A stretch of 64,000 nt of DNA from Rhizobium lentis (GTDB lineage Bacteria > Pseudomonadota > Alphaproteobacteria > Rhizobiales > Rhizobiaceae). Of the stretch, positions 9,228 to 17,940 are shown piece by piece (the first letter of the stretch is position 1; every line of letters begins with the position of its first letter). A program made the position numbers and the translations under genes. Under the pieces are notes generated by a model that was not told where the DNA came from, did no database searches, and saw nothing but the letters and a program-made list of their open reading frames with translations. The stretch covers positions 186,001-250,000 of the forward strand of contig NZ_JACHBD010000010.1 of NCBI RefSeq assembly GCF_014200175.1, given 5' to 3'.

Positions 9228-9527
9228 TTCATTCTACCCTTGTCTTACCTGAGAGCCGGTTTGCGGTCTTCTCCTCGGGACTTTTCGTCCTCTATGGCCG
9301 ACAATAGGCGGGCGCCCTTCCGTACAGCTTAAAAATTGCGGTTAAGAAAACTTTGCCTCCCCTGATGGTTATCAAAACCGAATCCGGCAGGGTTTCCGGA
9401 AGGTGAATGGTGTGCCGTCCCGGAATGACGCAACCCAGAGGTAAGTCTCGGGTAAGTTTTGCGTGGCAAAATGGGCTTACCGGCAGTTCGTCGTTCTTTT
9501 AGAGATTTTGCCAAAAGGGCGCTTTTG
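9228..9527. other. Intergenic region without a gene
   Basis: A 300-base divergent promoter region between the DUF6101 gene and the long DUF1217 gene. It is more AT-rich than its surroundings. I see no small gene, palindrome or repeat family member here. Confidence 0.6.
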
Positions 9528-12500
9528 ATGATTACGGCTTCCCTCGCTTATTCGATCCTGTCGAAGGATATGACGTCGAGCCTCAACAAGGTTGCGTCGC
9601 AGGCGACGGTCAAGAAGGATGCGCAGTACTACGCCGACCATATCAACAAGGTCACCTCGGTCGACGACTTCCTCGGCGACTACAAACTCTACAGCTATGC
9701 TATGAAGGCCTATGGTCTCGAGGATATGACCTACGCCAAGGCCTTCATGAAGAAGGTGCTGGAGAGTGATCTCACCGATCCCAACAGCTACGCCAACAAG
9801 CTCTCCGATACGCGCTACCGCGAATTCGCCGCCGCCTTCAATTTCAACGCACCCGAGAAGGATGTGCAGACGGATGCCCAGGAGGACGAACTCATCGGCC
9901 TCTACAAGCAGTCCTTCGTCGATGCCGACAAGGCGTCGGCCGCCGAGAGCACCTATTACAGCAACAATATCGACAGCGTGCAAACCGTCGACGATCTGGT
10001 CAACAACACAAGGCTGCGCACCTATGTGCTGAAGACGTTCAAGATCGATCCGACCTATGCGTCGAAGGATTTTCTGCGCCAGGTGCTGACGAGCGATCTC
10101 AGCGACCCCGCCAGCGTCGTCAACACCCAAGGCGGCGACAAGTACAAGGCACTTGCCGCCCAGTTCAGCTTCAATGCCGACGGCACCGTCAACGGCACGG
10201 CGCAGACGGCGGCACAGAAGGCCTCGGTCATCGAGACCTACACGCTGAATTCCCAGTCCGTCATCATCGACAATTCGGTCGGTTCCGACGTTGTCTATGT
10301 CAGCAAGACGGCGGCCGAATACAACAAGGCCTATTATACCGCCAAGATCGGCACGATCACCAATGTCGACGACCTGGTCGCCGACAGCCGCCTGACCTCC
10401 TACATCAAGACCGCCTACAGCATGGGCGCCGACTTCACTGCGTCGGCACTGCGCAAGGTCCTGACCGATACCAGCTATGCGCAGCTGATGGGTTTTACCA
10501 ATGTCTACAACGCCTTCAATTTCAAGGCGGATGGCTCGACCTCGAACACGGCGCGTGTGCGGACGATCGAGCAGGCGAACAAGCTGTCGTCGGCGGCGTC
10601 GCAGACCGCCAACTACTATAAGGTGACCTCGCAATCGACCGGCATCACCAATGTCGACGACCTGCTCGCCGACGCAAACATGGCGCGCTACATCAAGGAT
10701 GCCTATGGGCTCGGCACCGATTTCAGCAATGCCGATCTGAAGAACATCCTGACCGACCCGGCCTATGCCGCCGCGCAGGGCCATGCCGATATCAATGCCG
10801 ATTTCAACTTCCAGGCGGATGGCTCGATCAACGGTTCGGTGATCCAGACCGAGACGCAGCGGACATCGACGACCGACAAGTCGGCGGCGAATGCCGCCCA
10901 CTTCAACGCCATGATCGACAATGTCACCAATGTCGACGACCTCATGTCCGATCCCGTTGCGGTCAGCTATCTCAGAACCAGCATGCAGATTGCCGACAGC
11001 GTTTCCGATGCGACCTTGAGGACTTTCCTCGTTGATCCAGCGGCGGCCAGCGCCCAGGGCTATAGCGACGTTCACGATCTCTTCAATTTCAAGACGGACG
11101 GGTCCGTCGCCACTCTTTATGCCACGCAGACCGCCACCCAAAGCGCCAACACGACAAGCAAGGCCGACAATGCGGCCGTCTATTACCAGTCGACCATCGC
11201 CGGAATCTCGAACGTCGATCAGTTGCTGGCGGACCAGAAGCTCAACAACTTCGTGCGCAATGCCTACGGCATCCCGTCCACCGTCACCGACGTCGATCTT
11301 CGCAACATCCTGACCGATCAGAGCGGCACCGGCACCTATGCGGACGTCTCCGCCGCCTTCAACTTCAAGGCCGACGGATCGCTCGAGGATGGCTTGGCTG
11401 CACAGACGTCCAGCCAGATCACCAACACGAAAATCGCCGCCGGAGCGCGCACTGACGACTATTCTTCCCGGATGGCGACGATCGCCAATGTCGATGAGCT
11501 CATCGCCGATCCCGCCATCTCCAATTTCCTGAAGAGCACCTACAATCTACCGTTCGACATCTCGGACGCCGAGCTGAAGAGCATCCTGACCGATGCGACG
11601 GCTGCCGCAGCCGCCGGCCATGCAGATCTCAATGCCGATTTCAATTTCGCTGCCGATGGATCGCTTCCGCCCGTCAGCTCGGTGCAGACGGCCGATCAGG
11701 CGCAGACCACCAATGACAACTATATGGCGCGCTATGACGACGAGCGCGACGAGGCGATCGACGAGGTCGGCGACAACTACTCGAGAATGATGGCCGACAG
11801 CAGCAGTCTCCTGAATTTCTCCGATATCAAGACCGTCAATGATTTCCTGCGCACCAATCGTACGGCCGATTTCACCAGGAGCAACGACAATCTGCCGGAT
11901 CCCTATCATGTGGCGCTGCAGGCCTTCGGCCTGACGGACCAGGATGTGCCGCGCTCGATGATGCGCAAGATCCTGACGAGCGATGCCTATGACCCGGACG
12001 GCTATATCGCCTCGCTGAAGGACGAACGCATCACCAATCTCGCCCGCGCCTTCAACTTCGGCCCGGACGGCAAGGCGGCATCACCCTTCCAGGCGCTTCC
12101 CGACGCGACCATGGCCAAATACGCCACCGACTACAAAGCGCATATGACCATGCTGCTGAAGGCTGGCCCGGTAAAGGACAAGGCGTCGAAGGACGCGACC
12201 GCCGAAGTCGATTATTTTGCCAAGGGCATGGCGAAGGTGAAGTCGCTCGACGATTTCCTCGACGACAGCCGCCTGACCGATCTGGTGCTGAAGGCGAACA
12301 ACCTCGACCCGAAGGATTATGACAAGGCGACGCTGAGGAAGATCTTCACCTCAGATCCTGACGACAAGAAGAGCTACCTGAACACCAAGGCCGACGCGCG
12401 CTTCAAGGACATCGTCGCCGCCTTCAACTTCGACAAGGACGGCAATCTGACCCGCGCCAAGATCGGCACGATCCAGAACAAGGGGGCGGAGGAGAATACC

Positions 12501-12851
12501 CAGGAGCTCTACGTCAAGCAGACGCTGGAGACCCAGCAAGGTGAAAGCAATGACGGCGTTCGTCTGGCGCTTTACTTCAGCCGCAAGGCCTCCAGCATCA
12601 CCTCGATCTATTCGCTCCTCGGCGACAAGGCGCTTTATCAGGTGATCACGACAGCCTACAGCCTGCCGTCACAGATCTCGGGCATGGACGTCGCCAAACA
12701 GGCCGATCTCATCAATCGTTTCGTCAAGCTCGAGGATCTCCAGGATCCAAAGAAGGTCGACAAGCTGCTGCGGCGCTTCACTGCGATGTATGACGTCCAG
12801 AACAGCACCCAGCAATCGCCGGCGCTGCAGATCCTGACCGGCGGCGGCTGA
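9528..12851 (+). CDS. Giant DUF1217 repeat protein (about ten units)
   Basis: A 1107-residue protein built almost wholly of repeated DUF1217-like units; DUF1217 proteins in rhizobia are linked to flagella, but the function is not established. Ten units can be marked, beginning near residues 30, 145, 265, 360, 455, 550, 650, 750, 890 and 1000. Each opens with a Tyr-containing helix, then (T/S)(S/N)VDDL(L/V)(A/D)D, an aliphatic helix with a Tyr or Phe, (L/I)(R/K)x(I/V)LT(S/D), and closes in FNF-x2-DG. The tenth is divergent and lacks the FNF ending. No signal peptide or membrane helix. ATG 9528 (MITASLAYSIL) was chosen for the AAGGG box eight bases upstream. No flagellar gene is nearby. Confidence 0.8.
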   Translation: MITASLAYSILSKDMTSSLNKVASQATVKKDAQYYADHINKVTSVDDFLGDYKLYSYAMKAYGLEDMTYAKAFMKKVLESDLTDPNSYANKLSDTRYREFAAAFNFNAPEKDVQTDAQEDELIGLYKQSFVDADKASAAESTYYSNNIDSVQTVDDLVNNTRLRTYVLKTFKIDPTYASKDFLRQVLTSDLSDPASVVNTQGGDKYKALAAQFSFNADGTVNGTAQTAAQKASVIETYTLNSQSVIIDNSVGSDVVYVSKTAAEYNKAYYTAKIGTITNVDDLVADSRLTSYIKTAYSMGADFTASALRKVLTDTSYAQLMGFTNVYNAFNFKADGSTSNTARVRTIEQANKLSSAASQTANYYKVTSQSTGITNVDDLLADANMARYIKDAYGLGTDFSNADLKNILTDPAYAAAQGHADINADFNFQADGSINGSVIQTETQRTSTTDKSAANAAHFNAMIDNVTNVDDLMSDPVAVSYLRTSMQIADSVSDATLRTFLVDPAAASAQGYSDVHDLFNFKTDGSVATLYATQTATQSANTTSKADNAAVYYQSTIAGISNVDQLLADQKLNNFVRNAYGIPSTVTDVDLRNILTDQSGTGTYADVSAAFNFKADGSLEDGLAAQTSSQITNTKIAAGARTDDYSSRMATIANVDELIADPAISNFLKSTYNLPFDISDAELKSILTDATAAAAAGHADLNADFNFAADGSLPPVSSVQTADQAQTTNDNYMARYDDERDEAIDEVGDNYSRMMADSSSLLNFSDIKTVNDFLRTNRTADFTRSNDNLPDPYHVALQAFGLTDQDVPRSMMRKILTSDAYDPDGYIASLKDERITNLARAFNFGPDGKAASPFQALPDATMAKYATDYKAHMTMLLKAGPVKDKASKDATAEVDYFAKGMAKVKSLDDFLDDSRLTDLVLKANNLDPKDYDKATLRKIFTSDPDDKKSYLNTKADARFKDIVAAFNFDKDGNLTRAKIGTIQNKGAEENTQELYVKQTLETQQGESNDGVRLALYFSRKASSITSIYSLLGDKALYQVITTAYSLPSQISGMDVAKQADLINRFVKLEDLQDPKKVDKLLRRFTAMYDVQNSTQQSPALQILTGGG

Positions 12852-12885
12852 TAGCAATCCTAATTCTTTTCGGTTTCAAGGATTT

Positions 12886-13030
12886 GCCCCTCACCCTAAC
12901 CTTCTCCCCGTAAACGGGGCGAGGGGACGTGCCTCGCGAGAGGCCAGCGGCGGGACGGAGAGGTCGCGGAATATCCCCTTCGCCCCCTTTACGGGGAGAG
13001 GGTGCCGGCAGGCGGACGAGGGGCTGCCGC
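12886..13030. repeat. RIME-like repeat, copy C
   Basis: Starts GCCCCTCACCCTAACCTTCT and ends GAGGGGCTGCCGCG, with inner CCTTTACGGGGAGAGGGTG. Same design as the copy at 46568-46707. It lies between the convergent DUF1217 and dehydrogenase genes and may also act as a transcription barrier. Confidence 0.7.
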
Positions 13031-13041
13031 GACCGTCACCT

Positions 13042-14475
13042 TCAAACGTCGAGACTGACGACCTTTCCCGGATTCATGATATTGGCGGGGTCGAAGGCGC
13101 GCTTGATGCGGCGCATCAGCTCGATTTCGATCGCCGGCCGGATCGCCGCCAGTTCGTCGCGTTTCAACTGTCCGATGCCGTGTTCGGCCGAGATCGAACC
13201 GCCATGGGCGAGCACCAGCCCGTGCACGATATGGTTCATTTCGCGCCAGCGGGCGATGAAGGCGGTCTTGTCGGCGCCGACCGGCTGGGAAATATTGTAG
13301 TGGATATTGCCGTCGCCCATGTGGCCGAAGGCGCAGATGCGAGCGCCCGGCATCGCCGCCATCACGGCTTTTTCCGCTTCGGCCATGAAATGCGGGATCT
13401 TCGACACCGGCACGGATACATCGTGCTTGATCGAACCGCCTTCCGGCTTCTGCGCATCCGACATGCTCTCGCGCATATGCCAGATCGCCTTCTGCTGGGC
13501 GACGGAAGCGGCGATCGCGGCGTCCTGCACCAGCCCGGCCTCGAAGCCCTGTTCCAGCACGCCATTCATCATCCGCTCCGCCGTCTCGGCCGAATCCGAT
13601 GTCGAAATGTCGACTAGCACGTACCAGGGGTAAGCCGCTTCAAGCGGATCGCGCACGCCGTCGATGTGGCGGGTGGTGATCTCGACGCCGAAGCGCGGCA
13701 TCAGCTCGAACCCGGTGAGCGAGGTGCCGCAGAAGCTGGCGGCAAGATTGAAAAGCGCAAGCGCATCCTCCACCGAGTGAAGGCCGGCGAACGCCACCTG
13801 ATGGCCGAGCGGCTGGGGATACAGCTTCAGCACCGCACCCGTGATGATGCCGAGCGTGCCTTCCGCGCCGATGAAGAGATCGCGCAAATCATAGCCGGTA
13901 TTGTCCTTCTTCAGCCGGCGCAGGCCATCCCAGATCTCGCCGGTCGGCAGCACCACTTCGAGGCCGAGGCAGAGCTGGCGCATATTGCCGTAGGCCAGCA
14001 CCGCCGTGCCGCCGGCATTGGTGGAGAGATTGCCGCCGATGCGGCAGGAGCCCTCCGAGCCGAGCGACAAAGGAAAGAGCCGCCCATGCGCCTCGGCCGC
14101 CTTCTGCACGTCGGCAAGGATCGCGCCGCCGTCGGCGACCAGCACGTTCGCCACCGGATCGACGTCGCGGACCCTGTTCATGCGCTCCAGCGACAGGATG
14201 ATGTCGGATTGGCCGGCGCGTGGCGTCTGGCCGCCGACGAGGCCGGTATTGCCGGTTTGCGGCACGATCGCCGTTCCTGTCTCCGACGCGAGCTTCATGA
14301 TACCGGACACCTCCTCGACCGAGCCGGGCTTCAGCAGGAGAGGGGAAGAGCCGTGATAGAGCCCGCGGTTTTCGATCAGATGCGGCGCCAGATCGGCCTC
14401 GCTGCGCAGTGCGTATTTGTCGCCGACGATGGCGGCGAAGCGGTCGAGAAGATCGGTAGAAATGGCGCTGCTCAT
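13042..14475 (-). CDS. FAD-linked 2-hydroxyacid dehydrogenase (GlcD/D2HGDH type)
   Basis: Cytoplasmic flavoprotein of the VAO/PCMH family, oxidising a D-2-hydroxyacid such as D-2-hydroxyglutarate, D-lactate or glycolate. The 477-residue chain has an FAD-binding PCMH domain (about 40-225; motifs PQTGNTGLVGGQ, GGNLSTNAGGT) and a C-terminal FAD-oxidase domain with the metal/substrate motifs HMGDGNIHYN and SAEHGIGQLKRDEL. Start ATG 14475 (MSSAIS) has an AGAGGA box upstream; the frame is open further but unlike the family. It follows sua5 by 31 bases, so the two are probably cotranscribed. Substrate assignment is uncertain; the D-2-hydroxyglutarate group is my first guess. Confidence 0.85.
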   Translation of the reverse strand: MSSAISTDLLDRFAAIVGDKYALRSEADLAPHLIENRGLYHGSSPLLLKPGSVEEVSGIMKLASETGTAIVPQTGNTGLVGGQTPRAGQSDIILSLERMNRVRDVDPVANVLVADGGAILADVQKAAEAHGRLFPLSLGSEGSCRIGGNLSTNAGGTAVLAYGNMRQLCLGLEVVLPTGEIWDGLRRLKKDNTGYDLRDLFIGAEGTLGIITGAVLKLYPQPLGHQVAFAGLHSVEDALALFNLAASFCGTSLTGFELMPRFGVEITTRHIDGVRDPLEAAYPWYVLVDISTSDSAETAERMMNGVLEQGFEAGLVQDAAIAASVAQQKAIWHMRESMSDAQKPEGGSIKHDVSVPVSKIPHFMAEAEKAVMAAMPGARICAFGHMGDGNIHYNISQPVGADKTAFIARWREMNHIVHGLVLAHGGSISAEHGIGQLKRDELAAIRPAIEIELMRRIKRAFDPANIMNPGKVVSLDV

Positions 14476-14506
14476 CGGGTCGATCCTCTTTGCTTCTCTC
14501 GGTCTG

Positions 14507-15481
14507 TCAGTCGCGCGGGGCGGCCGCCCTTTGCAGCCGGTCGTTGATGGCTTCGCCGAGTCCGTCCTCCGGAATCGGTGAAAAGGCGATGCTCGAAACG
14601 CCGCTGGCATCGGCCCGCTTCATGTAGTCGAAAAGATTGGCCGCCGCTTCTGCAAGATCGCCGCGCGGGCTGAGATCGAGAACGATGCGTGCGTCGCGCG
14701 CGCCTTCGACCACCGCACCGCCGAACGCAATCAGCGCCTCGCCGGGTTCCACCGCGCTCGCATTGAGACGCACGCTGGCGCCCGGCGCATAGTGCGAGGC
14801 GAGCATTCCCGGCGCCTCGATGGCCGCCGATGCCTTTGTGGCGCGCAGCAGCGGCCGGCCGGCGATGCGTTCGATTTCGCGCGCCGCCAGGCCTCCGGGC
14901 CTAAGCAGCCTCACCCGGTCGCCCTCCACCTTGACGATCGTCGATTCGACGCCGACGGTGCTCGGGCCCGCATCGAGGATCAACGGGATCTTCGCGCCGA
15001 GATCGGCCTCGACATGGGCCGCACTCGTCGCGCTGATCGCGCCTGACGTATTTGCGCTAGGCGCTGCGAGCGGCCGCCCGAAGGCGCCGATCAGGGCACC
15101 GGCGAAACCCTTCGGCACACGCACGCCGACGCTGTCGAGACCGGCGGTCGCCAGCGAATGGATCGGGCTTTCAGCCTTCAGCGGCAGCACGAGCGTCAGC
15201 GGGCCGGGCCAGAAAGCTTCGGCGAGCGCCCGCGAGACGGGATCGAACTCGGCATGGAGTTCGGCCATGGCAAGGTCGGCCATGTGGCAGATCAGCGGAT
15301 TGAAGCGTGGCCGGCCCTTTGTCTCGTAGATGCGGGTGATGGCTGCCGGATTGGTGGCGTCGGCCGCAAGGCCGTAGACGGTCTCCGTCGGCATGGCGAT
15401 GGCAAAGCCGTCGGAAAGAGCGGCTGAGGCCGCTTCGACCGCCGCCTGCCTGTCTTCCCTGATGTCGATGATGCGTGCCAT
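14507..15481 (-). CDS. L-threonylcarbamoyladenylate synthase (Sua5 type)
   Basis: Makes threonylcarbamoyl-AMP from threonine, bicarbonate and ATP, the first step of t6A modification at position 37 of ANN-decoding tRNAs. The 324-residue length shows the long Sua5 form: a YrdC/TsaC domain (about 5-195; motifs PTETVYGLAAD, KGRPRFNPLICH, RVP and SANTSG) followed by a Sua5 C-terminal domain (about 220-320; SHYAPGA). ATG 15481 (MARIIDI) is used; the 14 codons upstream are not conserved-looking. It heads a minus-strand pair with the FAD dehydrogenase, and an unknown gene lies 61 bases upstream in the same direction. Confidence 0.92.
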   Translation of the reverse strand: MARIIDIREDRQAAVEAASAALSDGFAIAMPTETVYGLAADATNPAAITRIYETKGRPRFNPLICHMADLAMAELHAEFDPVSRALAEAFWPGPLTLVLPLKAESPIHSLATAGLDSVGVRVPKGFAGALIGAFGRPLAAPSANTSGAISATSAAHVEADLGAKIPLILDAGPSTVGVESTIVKVEGDRVRLLRPGGLAAREIERIAGRPLLRATKASAAIEAPGMLASHYAPGASVRLNASAVEPGEALIAFGGAVVEGARDARIVLDLSPRGDLAEAAANLFDYMKRADASGVSSIAFSPIPEDGLGEAINDRLQRAAAPRD

Positions 15482-15542
15482 CTGCTGTCCGGAGTTAATC
15501 CCGCCAGTCATTAGGCTTTCCACCGCCGCGGATCAATCGCTG

Positions 15543-16151
15543 TTATAGCTGCCGGATGATTTCGCGCAGCTGTTCGCTGCGGGCGCCGAGCAGCAGGACG
15601 TTGCGGATCGCCGCCTGCGGGTCATGGGTGCGGAAGAGCAAGCCGTTGCCGCGCACCGACCGGTCGATACTCATCTTCTCCGAGGAGTCTTCGCCCGCTT
15701 TGATCGCGACGGCGAAATACATGCGGGAATAACCAACGTCGATCCGTTCGAAGAAGTTGTCGTTCTCGCCGATGTCGGAATAGAAATTGGCGATGTAGAA
15801 GGCCCAGCTCACCTCTTCGTAACGGGCGAACTTGGTCCTTGAGGCGGTGACGTGGCAATAGCCGAGATGCGGGCTGTCCTGCAGCGTCCGGTGGAAGATC
15901 ATCTTCGGAAATTGGATCGAATGGTGGAAGCCGTTGATGTGCTGATGCGTTTTCTCTCCGGCCACCTGCAGCTTGCGGCCGGTCTTTGCCGCGACCTCGT
16001 CATGGGTAAGGTAGCGCTTTTCCTCGGCCAGCCAGTGCCGCCGTTGGCGCGGAATGCGGCCGGTGCGGAGGAATTCGGAGTGCGCGGCGACCGGTTGCCG
16101 ATCCTGCGGGCGGCTAATTTCTTTCGCGTCGAAATAGCGGAGTTTGGCCAT
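15543..16151 (-). CDS. Conserved-looking protein of unknown function
   Basis: A 202-residue soluble protein that I do not recognise with certainty. It is rich in His, Arg and aromatic residues (for example HQHINGFHHSIQFPKMIFHR near 69-88) and has no signal peptide, membrane helix or known catalytic motif. Codon use matches its neighbours and the frame is intact, so it is probably a real gene. ATG 16151 (MAKLRYFDAKE) is the only good start. It reads toward the Sua5 gene, 61 bases away, and could share its transcript. Confidence 0.6.
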   Translation of the reverse strand: MAKLRYFDAKEISRPQDRQPVAAHSEFLRTGRIPRQRRHWLAEEKRYLTHDEVAAKTGRKLQVAGEKTHQHINGFHHSIQFPKMIFHRTLQDSPHLGYCHVTASRTKFARYEEVSWAFYIANFYSDIGENDNFFERIDVGYSRMYFAVAIKAGEDSSEKMSIDRSVRGNGLLFRTHDPQAAIRNVLLLGARSEQLREIIRQL

Positions 16152-16250
16152 GGTTTACATGCTTCGTCGGTCTCGGGTCGTCAGCAGGGTAGGAGTTTAT
16201 GCTTAAGGGGACGTTAAGAAGCGGATGCTGCTTCGGACGGAAGCCAGCGA

Positions 16251-16266
16251 TGTCGCAAACGCGACA
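16251..16266. promoter_or_regulatory. Perfect palindrome, probable operator 1
   Basis: TGTCGC-AAAC-GCGACA, a perfect 6-bp inverted repeat with a 4-base centre, about 290 bases before the Rieske oxygenase start. It shares TGTCGCAAA with the dyad at 16313-16333. Its regulator is unknown. Confidence 0.45.
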
Positions 16267-16312
16267 ATCGTCAATATCGGAGGGTGGCCTCTTTGCCGAT
16301 CCGGTCTTTACG

Positions 16313-16333
16313 TTATGTCGCAAATGACGATAA
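16313..16333. promoter_or_regulatory. Imperfect dyad, probable operator 2
   Basis: TTATGTCGCAAATGACGATAA: TTAT-GTC and GAC-(G)-ATAA arms around GCAAAT. It shares TGTCGCAAA with the perfect palindrome 62 bases upstream. A further GATGTCGCATTACAAC half-site lies at 16414-16429. Confidence 0.4.
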
Positions 16334-16554
16334 TTGCCTGCGGAGCCGAACGATTGGGGCTCGACTGCGAAGGCCGCTTGAGCCTCGGCGCATCCTGTCG
16401 TCAATTTCGAAGCCGATGTCGCATTACAACCAAGCGGCAGGAATGCCAGGTGATTAAATGGCGCCATGAACAATTCTCCCGCAGGAGAAGGAAGCAGGCG
16501 CGCTTCCATAGCCTTTCGCTTGAAGGCGGCAGCCGGGTGCACGAGGACATGAAG

Positions 16555-17799
16555 ATGGATATTCGCAGCAACGTTTTACGTCAGCTCAAGAACCGCCGTG
16601 AGGGCTTCAGCCTCGAGCAGCCGTTCTATATCGACGAGGATTATTTCCAGCTCGACATGGAGATGATCTATTATCGCGACTGGCTGTTCATGGGCCATGA
16701 TTGCGAGCTGCCGAAGCCGGGCGCCTATTTCACGGTCCAGATCGGCCGCTATCCCGTCGTAATCGTCCGCGGCCGCGACAATGTCATCCGCGCCTTCCAC
16801 AATAGCTGTCGCCATCGCGGCTCGCGCGTCTGCACCAAGGAGCACGGCTCTTCGGTGCGTCTCGTCTGCCCCTATCATCAGTGGACCTATGATCTCGACG
16901 GCAAGCTCGCCTTCGCCCGCCATATGGGCGATGATTTCGACAAGACCGGCTTCAACCTGAAGCCCGTCCATTGCGAAAGCGTGGCCGGCTATATCTTTAT
17001 CTGCCTTGCCGACACCGCGCCGGATTTCCAGACGGTGCGCGACAAGATCGAGCCCTACATGGCGCCGCATCGCATCGGAGAGACCAAGGTCGCCTTCCAG
17101 AGCACGATCATCGAGAAGGGCAACTGGAAACTCGTCTGGGAAAACAACCGAGAGTGCTATCACTGCGCCGCCAATCACCCGGAACTCTGCCGCACCTATC
17201 CTGAAGCGCCGAGCGTCACCGGCACCGATGGCGGCGCCGACGATCCCGAAATCGCCGGCCATTGGGCGCGCTGCGAGGCCGCCGGCCTGCCGAGCAAGTT
17301 CCAGATTTCCCCGGACGGTCAGTTCCGCACCGCCCGCATGCCGTTGATCGAGGATGCCGAGAGCTACACCATGTCCGGCAAGCCGGCCGTCAAGCGCCGG
17401 ATCGCCGACGATATCTCGATCAGCCATATCGGCACCATGCTGCTCTTCCACTATCCGACGACCTGGAACCACCTGCTTGGCGACCATGCGATCTCCTTCC
17501 GCGTGCTGCCGCTCAGCGCCAATGAGACGGCGGTGACGACCAAGTGGCTCGTCCATAAGGACGCGGTCGAGGGCGTGGATTACAATCTCGAGGAACTGAC
17601 GCATGTCTGGACCGAGACCAACGATCAGGATCGCCGGATCGTCGAAGAGAATGCCTTCGGCATCCACTCGCCCGCCTACGAGCCCGGCCCCTATTCTTCC
17701 CTGCACGAGGGCGGTGTCATGCAGTTCCTCGAATGGTATTCGAACTTCATGGTGAACCGCCTGCAGGGCGACCAGGCGAAAATCTCCGCCGTCGCCTGA
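16555..17799 (+). CDS. Rieske oxygenase alpha subunit (betaine/stachydrine demethylase type)
   Basis: Oxygenase component of a Rieske non-heme iron system, closest in feel to GbcA (glycine betaine demethylation) and stachydrine demethylase Stc2. The 414-residue chain has the [2Fe-2S] ligands C85-x-H87 and C105-x2-H108 (CRHRG, CPYHQW), then the catalytic domain with N198, H203 and H208 in NNRECYHCAANHPE and an Asp near 357-359 in NDQD. Start ATG 16555 (MDIRSN) lies seven bases after GAGGA; ATG 16549 is only one base away from it. No ferredoxin-reductase partner is adjacent. The long dyad-bearing leader suggests substrate-controlled expression. Substrate is inferred, not shown. Confidence 0.8.
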   Translation: MDIRSNVLRQLKNRREGFSLEQPFYIDEDYFQLDMEMIYYRDWLFMGHDCELPKPGAYFTVQIGRYPVVIVRGRDNVIRAFHNSCRHRGSRVCTKEHGSSVRLVCPYHQWTYDLDGKLAFARHMGDDFDKTGFNLKPVHCESVAGYIFICLADTAPDFQTVRDKIEPYMAPHRIGETKVAFQSTIIEKGNWKLVWENNRECYHCAANHPELCRTYPEAPSVTGTDGGADDPEIAGHWARCEAAGLPSKFQISPDGQFRTARMPLIEDAESYTMSGKPAVKRRIADDISISHIGTMLLFHYPTTWNHLLGDHAISFRVLPLSANETAVTTKWLVHKDAVEGVDYNLEELTHVWTETNDQDRRIVEENAFGIHSPAYEPGPYSSLHEGGVMQFLEWYSNFMVNRLQGDQAKISAVA

Positions 17800-17850
17800 T
17801 GCATGTCGCCAACAATTAAGGCCGGTTCAGGTCGGCCGATCTAAAACAGG

Positions 17851-17875
17851 AAAGCAGCCGATCCCCGGCTGCTTT
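17851..17875. terminator. Terminator after the Rieske oxygenase gene
   Basis: AAAGCAGCCG, five-base loop ATCCC, CGGCTGCTTT: a perfect 10-bp stem with flanking A and T runs, 51 bases after the stop codon. Confidence 0.8.
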
Positions 17876-17940
17876 CGGAACCATTCAGCCACGAGCGCGT
17901 TGCGTGGCAGGCGGTGATCGCCGTTGAATGGGAGAGAAGA

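Larger units (their letters stand above)
16152..16554. other. Long divergent promoter region
   Basis: About 400 bases between the unknown minus-strand gene and the Rieske oxygenase gene. A frame runs through it upstream of the oxygenase, but its translation is not Rieske-like, so I treat it as non-coding. It holds two dyads and a third half-site of one motif, listed separately. Confidence 0.6.

Noticed and set aside
9477..11141. Long open frame antisense to the DUF1217 gene
   Set aside because: The codon bias and repeat pattern belong to the plus strand; the antisense translation is Gly/Val/Asp-rich noise with mirrored repeats.
16225..16554. N-terminal extension of the Rieske oxygenase
   Set aside because: The frame is open, but the translation is unlike any Rieske protein, a good ribosome site sits at 16543-16547, and the DNA carries dyads.
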